From Halomonas campaniensis (GTDB taxonomy: Bacteria; Pseudomonadota; Gammaproteobacteria; Pseudomonadales; Halomonadaceae), in NCBI RefSeq assembly GCF_002211105.1, contig NZ_JPUA01000048.1, positions 1 to 33,137 on the forward strand: DNA of 33,137 nucleotides, read 5' to 3'. Under the pieces are notes generated by a model that saw only the letters and a list, made by a program, of their open reading frames with translations, was not told the origin of the DNA and made no database searches. Within the stretch, counting starts at the first letter, position 1; the number at the start of each line of letters is the position of its first letter. Shown here one piece after another: positions 24,471-32,745 of the stretch. A program made the translations under genes and the position numbers.

Positions 24471-25217
24471 ATGAGTGATGCGCAGGCGCCGGAAAAGCGG
24501 CGTGCTCCTGTTAAAGAAGGCAAAGAGAGTAAAAAAGAGAGCAAAGAGGGCGATGAGCGCCACGAGGCAATCTACCGGGCGGTGAGCGATGCAATCGTCG
24601 AGCAGCGGCTGAAGCCCGGCGCACGGCTGCGTGAAGATGCGCTGGCGGATGTGTTTGGCATTAGCCGCACCGGTATTCGTAAAATCCTCCAGCGTCTGGC
24701 GCTAGAGCAACTCGTTACGCTAACCCCGCGCCGAGGCGCCAGCGTTACCCGGCCCACCGCCGACGAAGCCAAAGACGTATTCGATGCCCGCCAGTTAATC
24801 GAGTGCGGGTTAATGCCCGACGTAGCCCGGCGCATGGGCGAAAAAGAGGCCGCGGAGCTGCGCGAAATGGCTCGCGAAGAGCGCCAGGCGCTGCGCAGTG
24901 GCCAGCAGAGCGTGGCTATTCGGCTATCGGCAGACTTCCATGTGCGCTTAGCGCAGCTATCAGGTAATGCCACCCTGGCAGAGTTTGTCGAGCGGCTCTG
25001 CTCCCGCTCATCGCTGATACTCGCCGTCTACGGCCATCGTGGCCACTTAGGCTGTGAATCCCACGACCACGACGATCTGATCGGCTATCTGGAAGCAGGC
25101 AACGGCGAGCGCGCCAAAGCCTTTATGAGCCGCCACCTAAAAGCCATCGAAGCGTCACTCTCCATGGTGGAAGAGGAAGAAAACGTGCCGGATTTGCAGC
25201 AGATATTTGGGGGTTAA
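24471..25217 (+). CDS. GntR-family (FCD) regulator, probable urate/purine regulator
   Basis: The 248-residue protein starts with an unusual charged, Lys/Glu-rich tail of about 25 residues, then a GntR winged helix (PGARLREDALADVFGISRTGIRKILQRLAL) and an FCD domain with histidines in SADFHVRLA and the DHDDLI region. It starts 15 bases after puuD stops and ends the uraH-puuD-gntR unit. Its probable targets are the palindromes at 22811-22858, giving autoregulation together with uraD. The 3' end has a decayed relative at 29531. Confidence 0.88.
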   Translation: MSDAQAPEKRRAPVKEGKESKKESKEGDERHEAIYRAVSDAIVEQRLKPGARLREDALADVFGISRTGIRKILQRLALEQLVTLTPRRGASVTRPTADEAKDVFDARQLIECGLMPDVARRMGEKEAAELREMAREERQALRSGQQSVAIRLSADFHVRLAQLSGNATLAEFVERLCSRSSLILAVYGHRGHLGCESHDHDDLIGYLEAGNGERAKAFMSRHLKAIEASLSMVEEEENVPDLQQIFGG

Positions 25218-25271
25218 GCACGGTTGTGTCGGATCGCTAAAAAACAGCGCCTGGGGCTTAGTAAAGAGGGC

Positions 25272-26150
25272 TTACATCAAGCGCCAAAAGGCGTCGACCA
25301 GCGGGTTCTTTAGGTTTTTCTTGAGGGTAAATAAACCAATATCGTAGGGCTCCAGTTCCGGCGTCACGTCGAGCACGCGGATGCGATCCACCAAGGGACT
25401 GTTGTCGAGAACGATTTTTGGCACCACGCCAATGCCAAAGCCCAAGCTCACCATACTCACAATGGCTTCATTACCGGTGACCTGTGCATAAATGCGCGGA
25501 GAGACATCCAACTGACGAAACCACTCATCCACACGGGCTCTTGAGACACCGCTCTCTGATAGAATCATAGGGATGCTCGCCCACTCTTCCGGTGTGGTTG
25601 GCGTGCTCGTTGGCACATTCGGCACCTGCTGCTCAAGGGGCGCAATAAACAGCAAAGGCGACGTGGCAATGGATTTAAACGCCAGGCCACGGGGCAAGTT
25701 GGCAGGCTGGGCCGCGATGCTAAGGTCTTCTTTACCGTCCAGGACATGGGCAATAGCGTGCTCTGGATCCCCCGTGCGCAGCTTGATTTCAATGATCGGG
25801 TAGGCAATACGAAAGCGGCGCAGCAGCTCATGCAAAAAGCTGTAGCTGGCGGTGACGGAGCCATACAGGCTGATTTCACCGCTTAATTGATCAGGATTGT
25901 CCGTCAATTCATGACGAATCAAATTCCATTGGCTGCTGGCATCGCGGGCGTACTTGAGAAACTTCTGCCCCTCCTGGGTCAACACCACGGTACGGTTGTC
26001 GCGGTTAAACAGCGACACCCCCAGCTCCTCTTCTAAATGCCGGATGTTGCGCGACAGGGCAGAAATGCTGACGTAGCACTCATCGCTGGCGCGACCAAAA
26101 TGCAGGGTCTCTGCCAAAGCCAGGAACTGTTTTAAAATTTTAAAATTCAT
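25272..26150 (-). CDS. ilvY: LysR-family regulator IlvY
   Basis: The 292-residue protein is collinear with E. coli IlvY (297), with an N-terminal LysR helix-turn-helix (FLALAETLHFGRASDECYVSISALSRNIRHLEEELG), FNRDNRTVVLT, then the cofactor domain with SVTASYSFLHELLRRFR, IKLRTGDPEHAI and GVVPKIVLDNSP. The ATG at 26150 matches the family start; two earlier in-frame ATGs (26159, 26189) are less likely. IlvY activates ilvC when acetolactate or acetohydroxybutyrate is bound. Divergent transcription from ilvC is the classic arrangement. Confidence 0.93.
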   Translation of the reverse strand: MNFKILKQFLALAETLHFGRASDECYVSISALSRNIRHLEEELGVSLFNRDNRTVVLTQEGQKFLKYARDASSQWNLIRHELTDNPDQLSGEISLYGSVTASYSFLHELLRRFRIAYPIIEIKLRTGDPEHAIAHVLDGKEDLSIAAQPANLPRGLAFKSIATSPLLFIAPLEQQVPNVPTSTPTTPEEWASIPMILSESGVSRARVDEWFRQLDVSPRIYAQVTGNEAIVSMVSLGFGIGVVPKIVLDNSPLVDRIRVLDVTPELEPYDIGLFTLKKNLKNPLVDAFWRLM

Positions 26151-26171
26151 AAACGCCATGATAATTGAGTT

Positions 26172-26199
26172 TTGCAAAAAAAGGGACATGCTGTTGCAA
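26172..26199. promoter_or_regulatory. Candidate IlvY-binding half-sites
   Basis: TTGCAA occurs at 26172-26177 and 26194-26199, 22 bases (about two helical turns) apart, in the ilvY-ilvC divergent region. The spacing fits a LysR dimer or tetramer footprint. The assignment is inference. Confidence 0.4.
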
Positions 26200-26305
26200 A
26201 TATATCAATTTAAGAAATGGTCATTTTTGGGTAGATTAACCTTACTCACATAACGCTGGATCTCGCATCTGGCGATTGTGTCACTCTTTTAAGTACCGGT
26301 TTTAG

Positions 26306-26328
26306 CATCGATGTGCCTTACATCGATG
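26306..26328 (+). promoter_or_regulatory. Hairpin in the ilvC leader
   Basis: catcgatgt / acatcgatg forms a perfect 9-bp stem with a gcctt loop, 30 bases before the ilvC ATG. There is no T-run. It may be an mRNA leader structure or an operator-like palindrome. Confidence 0.4.
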
Positions 26329-26358
26329 TTGTGCTCATAACATATCAGGATGCTAACG

Positions 26359-27831
26359 ATGGCTAACTACTTCAATACGCTGCCGCTCCGCGAGCAACTG
26401 GCGCAACTCGCCAAATGCCGTTTCATGTACAGCTCTGAATTTGCTGATGGCGTAGAAGCGCTTAAAGGCAAAAAAATGGTCGTGATCGGCTGTGGCGCCC
26501 AGGGCCTTAACCAAGGCTTGAACCTACGCGACAGCGGCTTAGACGTCTCTTACGCACTGCGCCCTGAAGCCATTGAACAAAAACGTCAGTCCTGGAAAAA
26601 CGCCACCGAAAACGGTTTTACTGTCGGTACCTACGAAGAGTTGATCCCCACGGCCGACGTGGTTTTGAACCTGACGCCCGATAAGCAGCACACCGCTGTT
26701 GTGACGGCGGTAATGCCGCTGATGAAAGAGGGCGCCTGCCTATCTTACTCCCACGGTTTCAACATCGTAGAAGAGGGCATGAAAATCCGTGATGACTTAA
26801 CTGTCATCATGGTGGCACCTAAGTGCCCGGGTTCTGAAGTTCGCGCTGAATACGTGCGTGGTTTCGGCGTTCCCACCTTGATCGCTGTTCACGAAGCCAA
26901 CGATCCCAAAGGCGAAGGCCTTGCCCTGGCAAAAGCCTACGCGGTGGGTACTGGCGGTCACAAAGCGGGCGTGTTGATGTCCTCTTTCATCGCCGAAGTT
27001 AAATCCGACCTGATGGGTGAACAGACGATCCTTTGCGGCATGTTGCAAACCGGTTCTCTCCTCTGCTTCGACAAAATGATCGAAGAGGGCATTGAGCCTG
27101 GCTACGCCGCTAAGCTGATTCAGTACGGCTGGGAAAACATCACAGAAGCATTGAAGTACGGCGGCGTGACCAACATGCTGGATCGTCTCTCTAACCCAGC
27201 CAAGATCAAAGCCTTTGATCTTGCTGAAGAGCTGAAAGAGATCATGCGTCCGCTTTACAACAAGCACCAGGACGACATCATGAGCGGCCACTTCTCGCAC
27301 ACGATGATGGAAGACTGGGCGAACGATGACGCTAACCTGCACAAATGGCGTGCCGAAACCGCAGAAACCAACTTCGAGAAAACCCCTGCAGGTGACGTAG
27401 AGATTACCGAGCAGGAGTACTTCGATAACGGCATCTTGATGGTAGCGATGGTTAAAGCGGGCGTTGAGCTGGCTTTTGAGACTATGACGGCGGCGGGCAT
27501 TATCGCCGAGTCTGCTTACTACGAGTCGCTCCACGAAACGCCACTGATCGCCAACACCATCGCGCGTAAGAAGCTGTACGAGATGAACGCGACTATCTCC
27601 GATACAGCGGAGTACGGTTGCTACCTTTACAACCACGCGTGCGTACCGCTCTTGGCTGACTTTATGAAAGGCATCAAGTCCGATGTTATCGGTAAAGGTC
27701 TAGATCTGGACGACAACGGCGTTGATAACGCCCGCTTGATCGAAGTTAATGATGCGCTTCGCGCTCACCCGGTAGAAGCCGTTGGCGCAGTGCTGCGTGG
27801 CCATATGGCGGACATGAAGAAGATCGTTTAA
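26359..27831 (+). CDS. ilvC: Ketol-acid reductoisomerase, class II (IlvC)
   Basis: The 490-residue protein follows E. coli IlvC (491) along its whole length. The Rossmann motif VIGCGAQGLNQG is near residue 42, NLTPDKQH and SHGFNIVEEG follow, and the two metal-binding helical repeats include GEQTILCGMLQTGSLLCFDKM and the later EESAYYESLHE-like segment (ESAYYESLHETPLIANTIARK). It converts acetolactate to 2,3-dihydroxyisovalerate with NADPH in branched-chain amino acid synthesis. The second ATG (26359) has AGGA 8 bases upstream and matches the family start MANYFNTL. Confidence 0.97.
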   Translation: MANYFNTLPLREQLAQLAKCRFMYSSEFADGVEALKGKKMVVIGCGAQGLNQGLNLRDSGLDVSYALRPEAIEQKRQSWKNATENGFTVGTYEELIPTADVVLNLTPDKQHTAVVTAVMPLMKEGACLSYSHGFNIVEEGMKIRDDLTVIMVAPKCPGSEVRAEYVRGFGVPTLIAVHEANDPKGEGLALAKAYAVGTGGHKAGVLMSSFIAEVKSDLMGEQTILCGMLQTGSLLCFDKMIEEGIEPGYAAKLIQYGWENITEALKYGGVTNMLDRLSNPAKIKAFDLAEELKEIMRPLYNKHQDDIMSGHFSHTMMEDWANDDANLHKWRAETAETNFEKTPAGDVEITEQEYFDNGILMVAMVKAGVELAFETMTAAGIIAESAYYESLHETPLIANTIARKKLYEMNATISDTAEYGCYLYNHACVPLLADFMKGIKSDVIGKGLDLDDNGVDNARLIEVNDALRAHPVEAVGAVLRGHMADMKKIV

Positions 27832-27866
27832 TCGGCTGATTAAACGGTAGACCGCTAAGTCATCTA

Positions 27867-27905
27867 AAAAGCCGAGATATCGCCACGATATGCTCGGCTT
27901 TTTTG
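27867..27905 (+). terminator. Rho-independent terminator after ilvC
   Basis: aaaagccgagatatcg pairs with cgatat-(g)-ctcggctttt around a CCA loop, with T6 at the end. Confidence 0.9.
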
Positions 27906-27955
27906 TCTCATTGCATGCGAACACTGACTTTTTCCAAACAATAAGGAACACATTG

Positions 27956-29443
27956 ATGGAGCCTTCAAGCCGCTTAGCGCGTATTCAGCTAAACAAAGCG
28001 ACGATCAGTTTTGATGATCGCTTCACCCTAAGCGAGATTGATTGGATCATCGAACCCCACCAACATTGGGTCATCACGGGCACCAATGGCTCAGGAAAAT
28101 CGGCCCTGGCGGCGGCGCTGGCGGGCGTTGGTAAGATTGAAGCGGGCACTATTCAAGGTCTTCCCAACAACGTTGGGTTGGTCTCTTTCGAAGCGCAGGC
28201 CGAGCTTATCGCCAAAGAGCTGAAAAAAGACGATGCCGATATCATGGATGTCATTTCACTCGGCACCCCCGTTAGTGAAATGATTTTCGAGCAGTGCCAA
28301 GACCCTGAACTTGCCAGCGAGCTGGTCGAAAAGTTCGGGCTGACGAAACTCCTCGACCGTGCCTTTCGTAAGCTCTCCACGGGCGAAACCCGCAAGGTCA
28401 TGCTGATTCGCGCTCTGTCGAGCAAGCCGGATTTGCTGATTTTAGACGAGCCTTTTGATGGTTTGGACGTCGACACCCTCGCCATGCTGCAAGCCCATCT
28501 CGCCTCCATCATCGACACCGTTCCCATGGTGATGGTGCTGAATCGCTTTGATGAGATGCCAGACTTTATCACTCACGTGGCTTATCTGGATAAAGAGCGT
28601 TTAGAGAAAAAGAGAGGGGATAAGAAACGAGGAGATAGTGGACGTTTAGCGTTCACGGTAGAGCGTCAGGATGAAGCTGCCTTCAATGAGCTTTATCAGT
28701 TGCTGCATCTGAAAACCACTGACCTAAGCCTGCCAGAAGCGGATCCAGCCAGCAAATTACCTGCTCTTGACCCCAGTCAGCCGTTAGTGAAGCTCAAACA
28801 AGCAACTATCCAATACGGCGACACCGTGATTGTCGATAAGCTCGATTGGACGATAGAGCAGGGCCAGCACTGGCAGCTCAGTGGCCCCAACGGTAGCGGC
28901 AAAACCTGTGTTTTGTCCCTGATCACGGGGGATCATCCGCAGTGCTATACCAACGATATTTTTGTGTTTGGCTTCCAGCGCGGCAACGGCGAAAGCATCT
29001 GGCAGATCAAGCAGTTTATCGGCTATGTCTCCACTGCCCTGCAGTGGGAGTATCGCGTCAGCACCAGCTGCAAAAACGTGATTATTTCAGGCTTCTACGA
29101 CAGCATCGGCGTGTACACAAAAGCCACCGATCATCAGAAAAAAATCGCCGACCAGTGGCTGGTACTACTCGGCATGCAAGAGCGCGCCGATCAGCCCTTC
29201 AACAAACTCTCCTACGGCGACCAGCGTCTGCTGCTTATCGCCCGCGCCATGGTGAAGCACCCGCCGCTATTGATCCTGGACGAGCCCTGCCTCGGTCTAG
29301 ACGATATGAACCGCCAGTTGGTTCTCGCCCTTATTGAGAAAATTTGTGCAGGGAAAGAAACCACGGTGCTCTACGTGAATCACCACACGGAAGACAAAAT
29401 AAAAGAAATAGACAATCATTTGTCGCTGGAGAAGAATCACTAG
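27956..29443 (+). CDS. modF: Twin ATP-binding cassette ATPase, ModF (PhrA) type
   Basis: The 495-residue protein has two ABC ATPase domains in tandem. Domain 1 has Walker A TGTNGSGKSA (41-50), signature LSTGETRK and Walker B LLILDEPFDGLD; domain 2 has SGPNGSGKTC (309-318), LSYGDQRLLL and LLILDEPCLGLDD. No membrane segment is present. Length and motif order match E. coli ModF (490), a protein linked to molybdate transport only by position and of unsettled function. No mod genes lie nearby. AAGGAA is 8 bases before the ATG; the frame upstream overlaps the ilvC terminator and is not used. A lysine-rich linker EKKRGDKKRGD separates the domains. Confidence 0.88.
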   Translation: MEPSSRLARIQLNKATISFDDRFTLSEIDWIIEPHQHWVITGTNGSGKSALAAALAGVGKIEAGTIQGLPNNVGLVSFEAQAELIAKELKKDDADIMDVISLGTPVSEMIFEQCQDPELASELVEKFGLTKLLDRAFRKLSTGETRKVMLIRALSSKPDLLILDEPFDGLDVDTLAMLQAHLASIIDTVPMVMVLNRFDEMPDFITHVAYLDKERLEKKRGDKKRGDSGRLAFTVERQDEAAFNELYQLLHLKTTDLSLPEADPASKLPALDPSQPLVKLKQATIQYGDTVIVDKLDWTIEQGQHWQLSGPNGSGKTCVLSLITGDHPQCYTNDIFVFGFQRGNGESIWQIKQFIGYVSTALQWEYRVSTSCKNVIISGFYDSIGVYTKATDHQKKIADQWLVLLGMQERADQPFNKLSYGDQRLLLIARAMVKHPPLLILDEPCLGLDDMNRQLVLALIEKICAGKETTVLYVNHHTEDKIKEIDNHLSLEKNH

Positions 29444-29530
29444 TGAGCGGTAAAGGTCGTCTAACTCCTTCACGCTTTTAGCGGCCGCGAAGTAAGCAAC
29501 GGTGAGCGTTCTAAAGCAATAAGGAGGCAC

Positions 29531-29613
29531 CATCGAGAAGTCACCAAGTGTCGCTCTCCATGGTCTAAAAGGAAGAGGAATTGCGGGCTCTGCAGCAGGT
29601 GTTTGGGGACTAT
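29531..29613 (+). pseudogene. Decayed 3' end of a GntR regulator related to the gene at 24471
   Basis: From 29551 the frame reads SLSMV-stop-KEEELRALQQVFG, against SLSMVEEEENVPDLQQIFG at the C-terminus of the urate-locus GntR (25160-25215). Nucleotides agree too: tcgctctccatggt and tgcagcaggtgtttgggg match the intact gene with few changes. A stop codon replaces a Glu codon. Only about 25 codons remain. It sits in the gap after modF in the same orientation as the intact gene. Confidence 0.6.
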
Positions 29614-29855
29614 AGGTGTTTAGGGTCGCTAACAGAAGACCGCTAAATGAGGGGAAGTGCAAAAGAATTTTAGTGGTTCCCAAAATATTTATACGCATCA
29701 CTCAATCCTTGGCTAGTAAGGAAAAGTGTATTCAATCGCTCTTGACGATTAAATATTATTGAAAGTTACCTTTTGTTACAAAAGCAGTTAGCATTATCTG
29801 TAGAAATGGTGGTATTTTTGAATTTCAAAAATCTACTTAAGTATTATTAACTGCG
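29614..29855. other. AT-rich gap, no gene seen
   Basis: No supported reading frame is visible on either strand. The right half (about 29700-29850) is clearly AT-rich with several TATA-like and TTGAAA-like stretches and probably holds the promoter for the following accessory genes. Confidence 0.5.
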
Positions 29856-30203
29856 ATGATTAATGAAACAGAACTTGCTAGAGACTATGCCGAAGGCATC
29901 GAAAGCTTTAAAAAGTGCCACACACTAGGTGGTTCGTTCGCTGGCTGCCGCTTTGTAATGCCTTTTGCCATCGGTTATGCCAGGCAGCTAACGGTAGATC
30001 AATGGCCTGCCTTCAACGAGCTGACTGATGAAGAGAAATTTGCAGCAGGGATGATTCACCGCATACTCGCATCGCACGATATTATGGGTGATTATCCACG
30101 CTTGTGGCTGCAGATTTGTGACTTTGAGTACGAAGCCAAGAAACTGCTCGCCTCTCCACTTGAACGTTCCTTTTTACATAGAAAGCTGACCCAAGAGTCT
30201 TAG
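29856..30203 (+). CDS. Hypothetical protein, 115 residues
   Basis: I do not recognise this gene. It encodes a soluble, mainly helical protein with no signal peptide or membrane segment. Visible features are a HTLGGSFAGCRFVMPFAIGYARQ segment and LTDEEKFAAGMIHRILASHD. It starts with ATG after an AT-rich region but with a weak ribosome binding site. It lies before a DUF1963 gene and the tandem immunity-like genes, so it may belong to the same accessory block. Codon use and length support a real gene more than chance. Confidence 0.6.
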   Translation: MINETELARDYAEGIESFKKCHTLGGSFAGCRFVMPFAIGYARQLTVDQWPAFNELTDEEKFAAGMIHRILASHDIMGDYPRLWLQICDFEYEAKKLLASPLERSFLHRKLTQES

Positions 30204-30278
30204 GATAGGGTTTCTCACACCGTTTACCACGCTTCCAATCTCGTTAGCGAAATTCAAAAAGAAGGCATTCCTGTCGCT

Positions 30279-31859
30279 ATGAGCGAGGTTCAAGTGGATA
30301 GTAAAGGTATTCTTGTTTACCGGTGCCCACGCCAGGTCGGCGATGATTGGTTTGGCGCTCGAAGCTGGTTCGGGGGTGCTCCTCGGCTGGGGGATCTAAC
30401 ATGGCCGAGAAGCGCTGAGGGGTACCCGCTTCATTTCGTTGCCCAGTTTGATCTTGCCGAAATAGCCGCTGAGTGCGGCCAAACCGAGTTGCCCAGCGAG
30501 GGCTCGCTGGCCTTCTTTACTGGCCGGGCAAGCGATGAAGAATGTGCGGTTATCGAGATACCGCCTGGGGTGGCAGAGGATTTCAGCGAAGTACCCGAAG
30601 GGCGGTTACCTTTCGATGAGGTTGGCTTGGAAAAACCGGGGATGAACGACCTGCTTCCATTCTGGCCAGTAGGTTTCATGCCTTATGAAACGGATCCGAG
30701 CAAGATAGATAGCGACTGCCGCGAAGCATTGGCCAAGCATGGTACGCCGCAGTTTGAGCACCGGTCGTTCACCCTTTCGGCTGCGGCGATTTTAAAGGGC
30801 CCAGGCGTTCCTCACTGGTACCGGATCGCTTTTTATTACCGCGATTCTCTGCTCAAGCGTAAGATGGGGATCCCAGCACGAATTGCAGAAATCCAACAGC
30901 AGATAGCAGACACTCAAGAGGAAGAGCAAAAGCAAAAGCCTGATCCCCTCAAGCTCCTCTTTGGAGTGGACGTTAACTATCAAATAAAGTGTATCGAAGC
31001 TATCCAGCGGTTACAGCCAGCGTTTGACCGCCATCTTGCCGAGGTAGATGCCCTTTGTGAAGGGCGGGCACCCTGGTCGTTGATGCCAGAAGACGAGTGG
31101 CGGCACCTTGAGGTGCTGTGGCGCAAAACGTCCGAGTTTTATCCGATAACGGCACCAAGTGATAGTAAGGTGAGCGCCGATCTATCTCTGTCGGAGGATA
31201 TGCTCCGAGAGCTGCCTAAGGCGGATGATCCATCCTATCGAGAGTTACCTGCAGAAGTGCGCGATTTTATTGAACATCGCCAGAGGCCGCGTCCACAGTG
31301 GTGGTACAGCGCTTATTTGATTGAGGATGCGATCAAGCACATTGACGAAGAAGATGAGCCTTTGCCTCCAGCGTTTGAGGCTTTTCGTGCGGAAGTCTCC
31401 CTTTGGGTGGCCGACCACGACCCATGGCAGCAAATGGATGAGGACGATGCTGAGCGGCTGGCCATGATTCACCGGCGCTGTCGTGACGAGTTCAGGGAAA
31501 TTGTAAGCTACCGTGTTCCTTATAGTCTTGATGAGCTGGAAACCATTACGGTGCGGCTGGCGCTTGCGGGTGACGAAAGCGTATATGCGGGTCTTCCCGA
31601 GGCGGCGAGAGCCCGGGTCAATCGCTATTGCTTGCTGCCAACAGGAGGAAGCAATCATCAAATGTTTGGCATTCCGCTTGAGATGCAGGCGAACGCAAGA
31701 TTGCTGAATTACGACCGCCACCTACTACTGCAACTGACGGCTGACGACGCCAACTTCTTTGATTTTAACGGTTGTGGCAATTATCAGTTCTGGATTTCAC
31801 CCAAGGAACTTAAACAACGTAAATGGGAAGCCGTCAATATCACTTTTGAGTGTGATTAA
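30279..31859 (+). CDS. DUF1963 (YwqG-like) domain protein
   Basis: The 526-residue protein shows a DUF1963/YwqG fold split by a long insert. The N-terminal part has FGGAPRLGDLTWPRS and the HFVAQFDLAEIA and GSLAFFTGR strands (to about residue 175). The last 70 residues have HQMFGIPLEMQ, HLLLQLTADD and NYQFWISPKEL, the usual end of the domain. Between them lie about 250 residues with a Gln/Glu/Lys coiled-coil-like stretch and an acidic helical region (DEEDEP). DUF1963 proteins are of unknown function but turn up as immunity or accessory proteins in toxin loci. The start ATG has AGAAGG about 11 bases upstream. Confidence 0.8.
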   Translation: MSEVQVDSKGILVYRCPRQVGDDWFGARSWFGGAPRLGDLTWPRSAEGYPLHFVAQFDLAEIAAECGQTELPSEGSLAFFTGRASDEECAVIEIPPGVAEDFSEVPEGRLPFDEVGLEKPGMNDLLPFWPVGFMPYETDPSKIDSDCREALAKHGTPQFEHRSFTLSAAAILKGPGVPHWYRIAFYYRDSLLKRKMGIPARIAEIQQQIADTQEEEQKQKPDPLKLLFGVDVNYQIKCIEAIQRLQPAFDRHLAEVDALCEGRAPWSLMPEDEWRHLEVLWRKTSEFYPITAPSDSKVSADLSLSEDMLRELPKADDPSYRELPAEVRDFIEHRQRPRPQWWYSAYLIEDAIKHIDEEDEPLPPAFEAFRAEVSLWVADHDPWQQMDEDDAERLAMIHRRCRDEFREIVSYRVPYSLDELETITVRLALAGDESVYAGLPEAARARVNRYCLLPTGGSNHQMFGIPLEMQANARLLNYDRHLLLQLTADDANFFDFNGCGNYQFWISPKELKQRKWEAVNITFECD

Positions 31860-31887
31860 TTTGAACGAATAGGCTCAACTAGCATTA

Positions 31888-31924
31888 GAAAGAGGTTCGG
31901 GCGATTGCCTGGGCCTCTTTTTTT
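31888..31924 (+). terminator. Rho-independent terminator after the DUF1963 gene
   Basis: aaagaggttcgggc pairs with gcctgggcctcttt (two G-U pairs, one mismatch), and the run of T's extends to T10. Confidence 0.85.
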
Positions 31925-32063
31925 TCAGCTTTATTGAATGATGGCTAAGCCCTTCTGCTAAAGAGAGAGTTCACGCGATGACGTGCTGTATAGCAGAGAT
32001 GGAGTAGGTGATCAGTGAATAAATGCTAAAGAGGCGACTCTGTGCCTAACGAACGAACGGCTA

Positions 32064-32150
32064 ACCACAGGAGAAACACCATGAGCTACAGAACCCTTGA
32101 TGCCCGCGTCTGGGCCACCAACTGCCTGACCGATGGCGAACTGATTTATG
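32064..32150 (+). repeat. Direct repeat covering RBS and 5' end of both immunity genes
   Basis: Positions 32064-32150 recur at 32900-32986 with one mismatch in 87 bases (32136 C against T, silent in a Leu codon). Immediately after, the two genes diverge strongly. Confidence 0.9.
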
Positions 32151-32718
32151 GTTTTAGATCCGATAAAAGTCTGGAGGACGAGGAGAGCGCGGCGAATACC
32201 ATGAACCGTGCAGAGCGTGGAGAACCGCAACCGGCCGATTGCTTTCCTAAAGAAATGTATGTTGCCAGTGAATACGAAAAAATAAAATCAGTGCCGGATA
32301 TCTTTACCAGTGGATTCTGGGTGGTTTCTGCCCGTTTTGCAGAGGTGCTAAGTCGTTTTGAGCTGGGCCAAACGGAGCTTCATCCAGTCAAGCTATTCCA
32401 ACACGACCGCAAAACGCCGTTCGAAGGCGAGTACTTCGTCCTGGCTTTTGGTGAGACCAAGGATACCTTTGTGCCGGAGGAGTCGCCGGAGGCAGATACC
32501 GTCTTTATGAGGAAGGATGTATGGCAAGCAAAGCGTGCGAACAATAAAGACAGCCTAGCCTTTGATAAATCTGTTTTAAACGGCGTTGATTTGTGGATGG
32601 AAAAAAAATCATGTATTCATTTTTTATGAGTGATCGCTTGGTAGAGGCGCTTAAAGCCGAAAAACTATCACAAAAACTGAGGCCTTATCGCTGTCGTGTT
32701 GTTTCCAATCTGCACTAA
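32081..32718 (+). pseudogene. Imm11/DUF1629-like immunity protein, frameshifted near the 3' end
   Basis: The first frame gives 182 residues, beginning MSYRTLDARVWATNCLTDGE, with the Imm11/DUF1629-like core VPDIFTSGFWVVSARFAEVL, ELHPVKLFQHDRKTPFEGEYF, and stops at 32627 after LWMEKKSCIHFL. Shifting by one base at the A8 run (32601-32608) continues as LWMEKKIMYSFFMSDRLVEALKAEK...RCRVVSNLH and stops at 32716. This restores the family's usual C-terminus (FFMSD-RL-EAL). Either a base is missing (mutation or sequencing error) or the run is a -1 slippery site. AGGAG lies 8 bases before the ATG. Confidence 0.7.
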
Positions 32719-32745
32719 TTCAATCTTTTAAAGGGGAGTAGGGGT

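Noticed and set aside
26797..27636. Long minus-strand open frame (279 codons) inside ilvC
   Set aside because: ilvC is certain by whole-length family match; the antisense frame mirrors its codon bias and shows no domain.
29297..29701. Minus-strand 134-codon frame overlapping the modF end
   Set aside because: Half of it is antisense to modF, it has no ribosome binding site or recognisable domain, and it crosses the GntR remnant.
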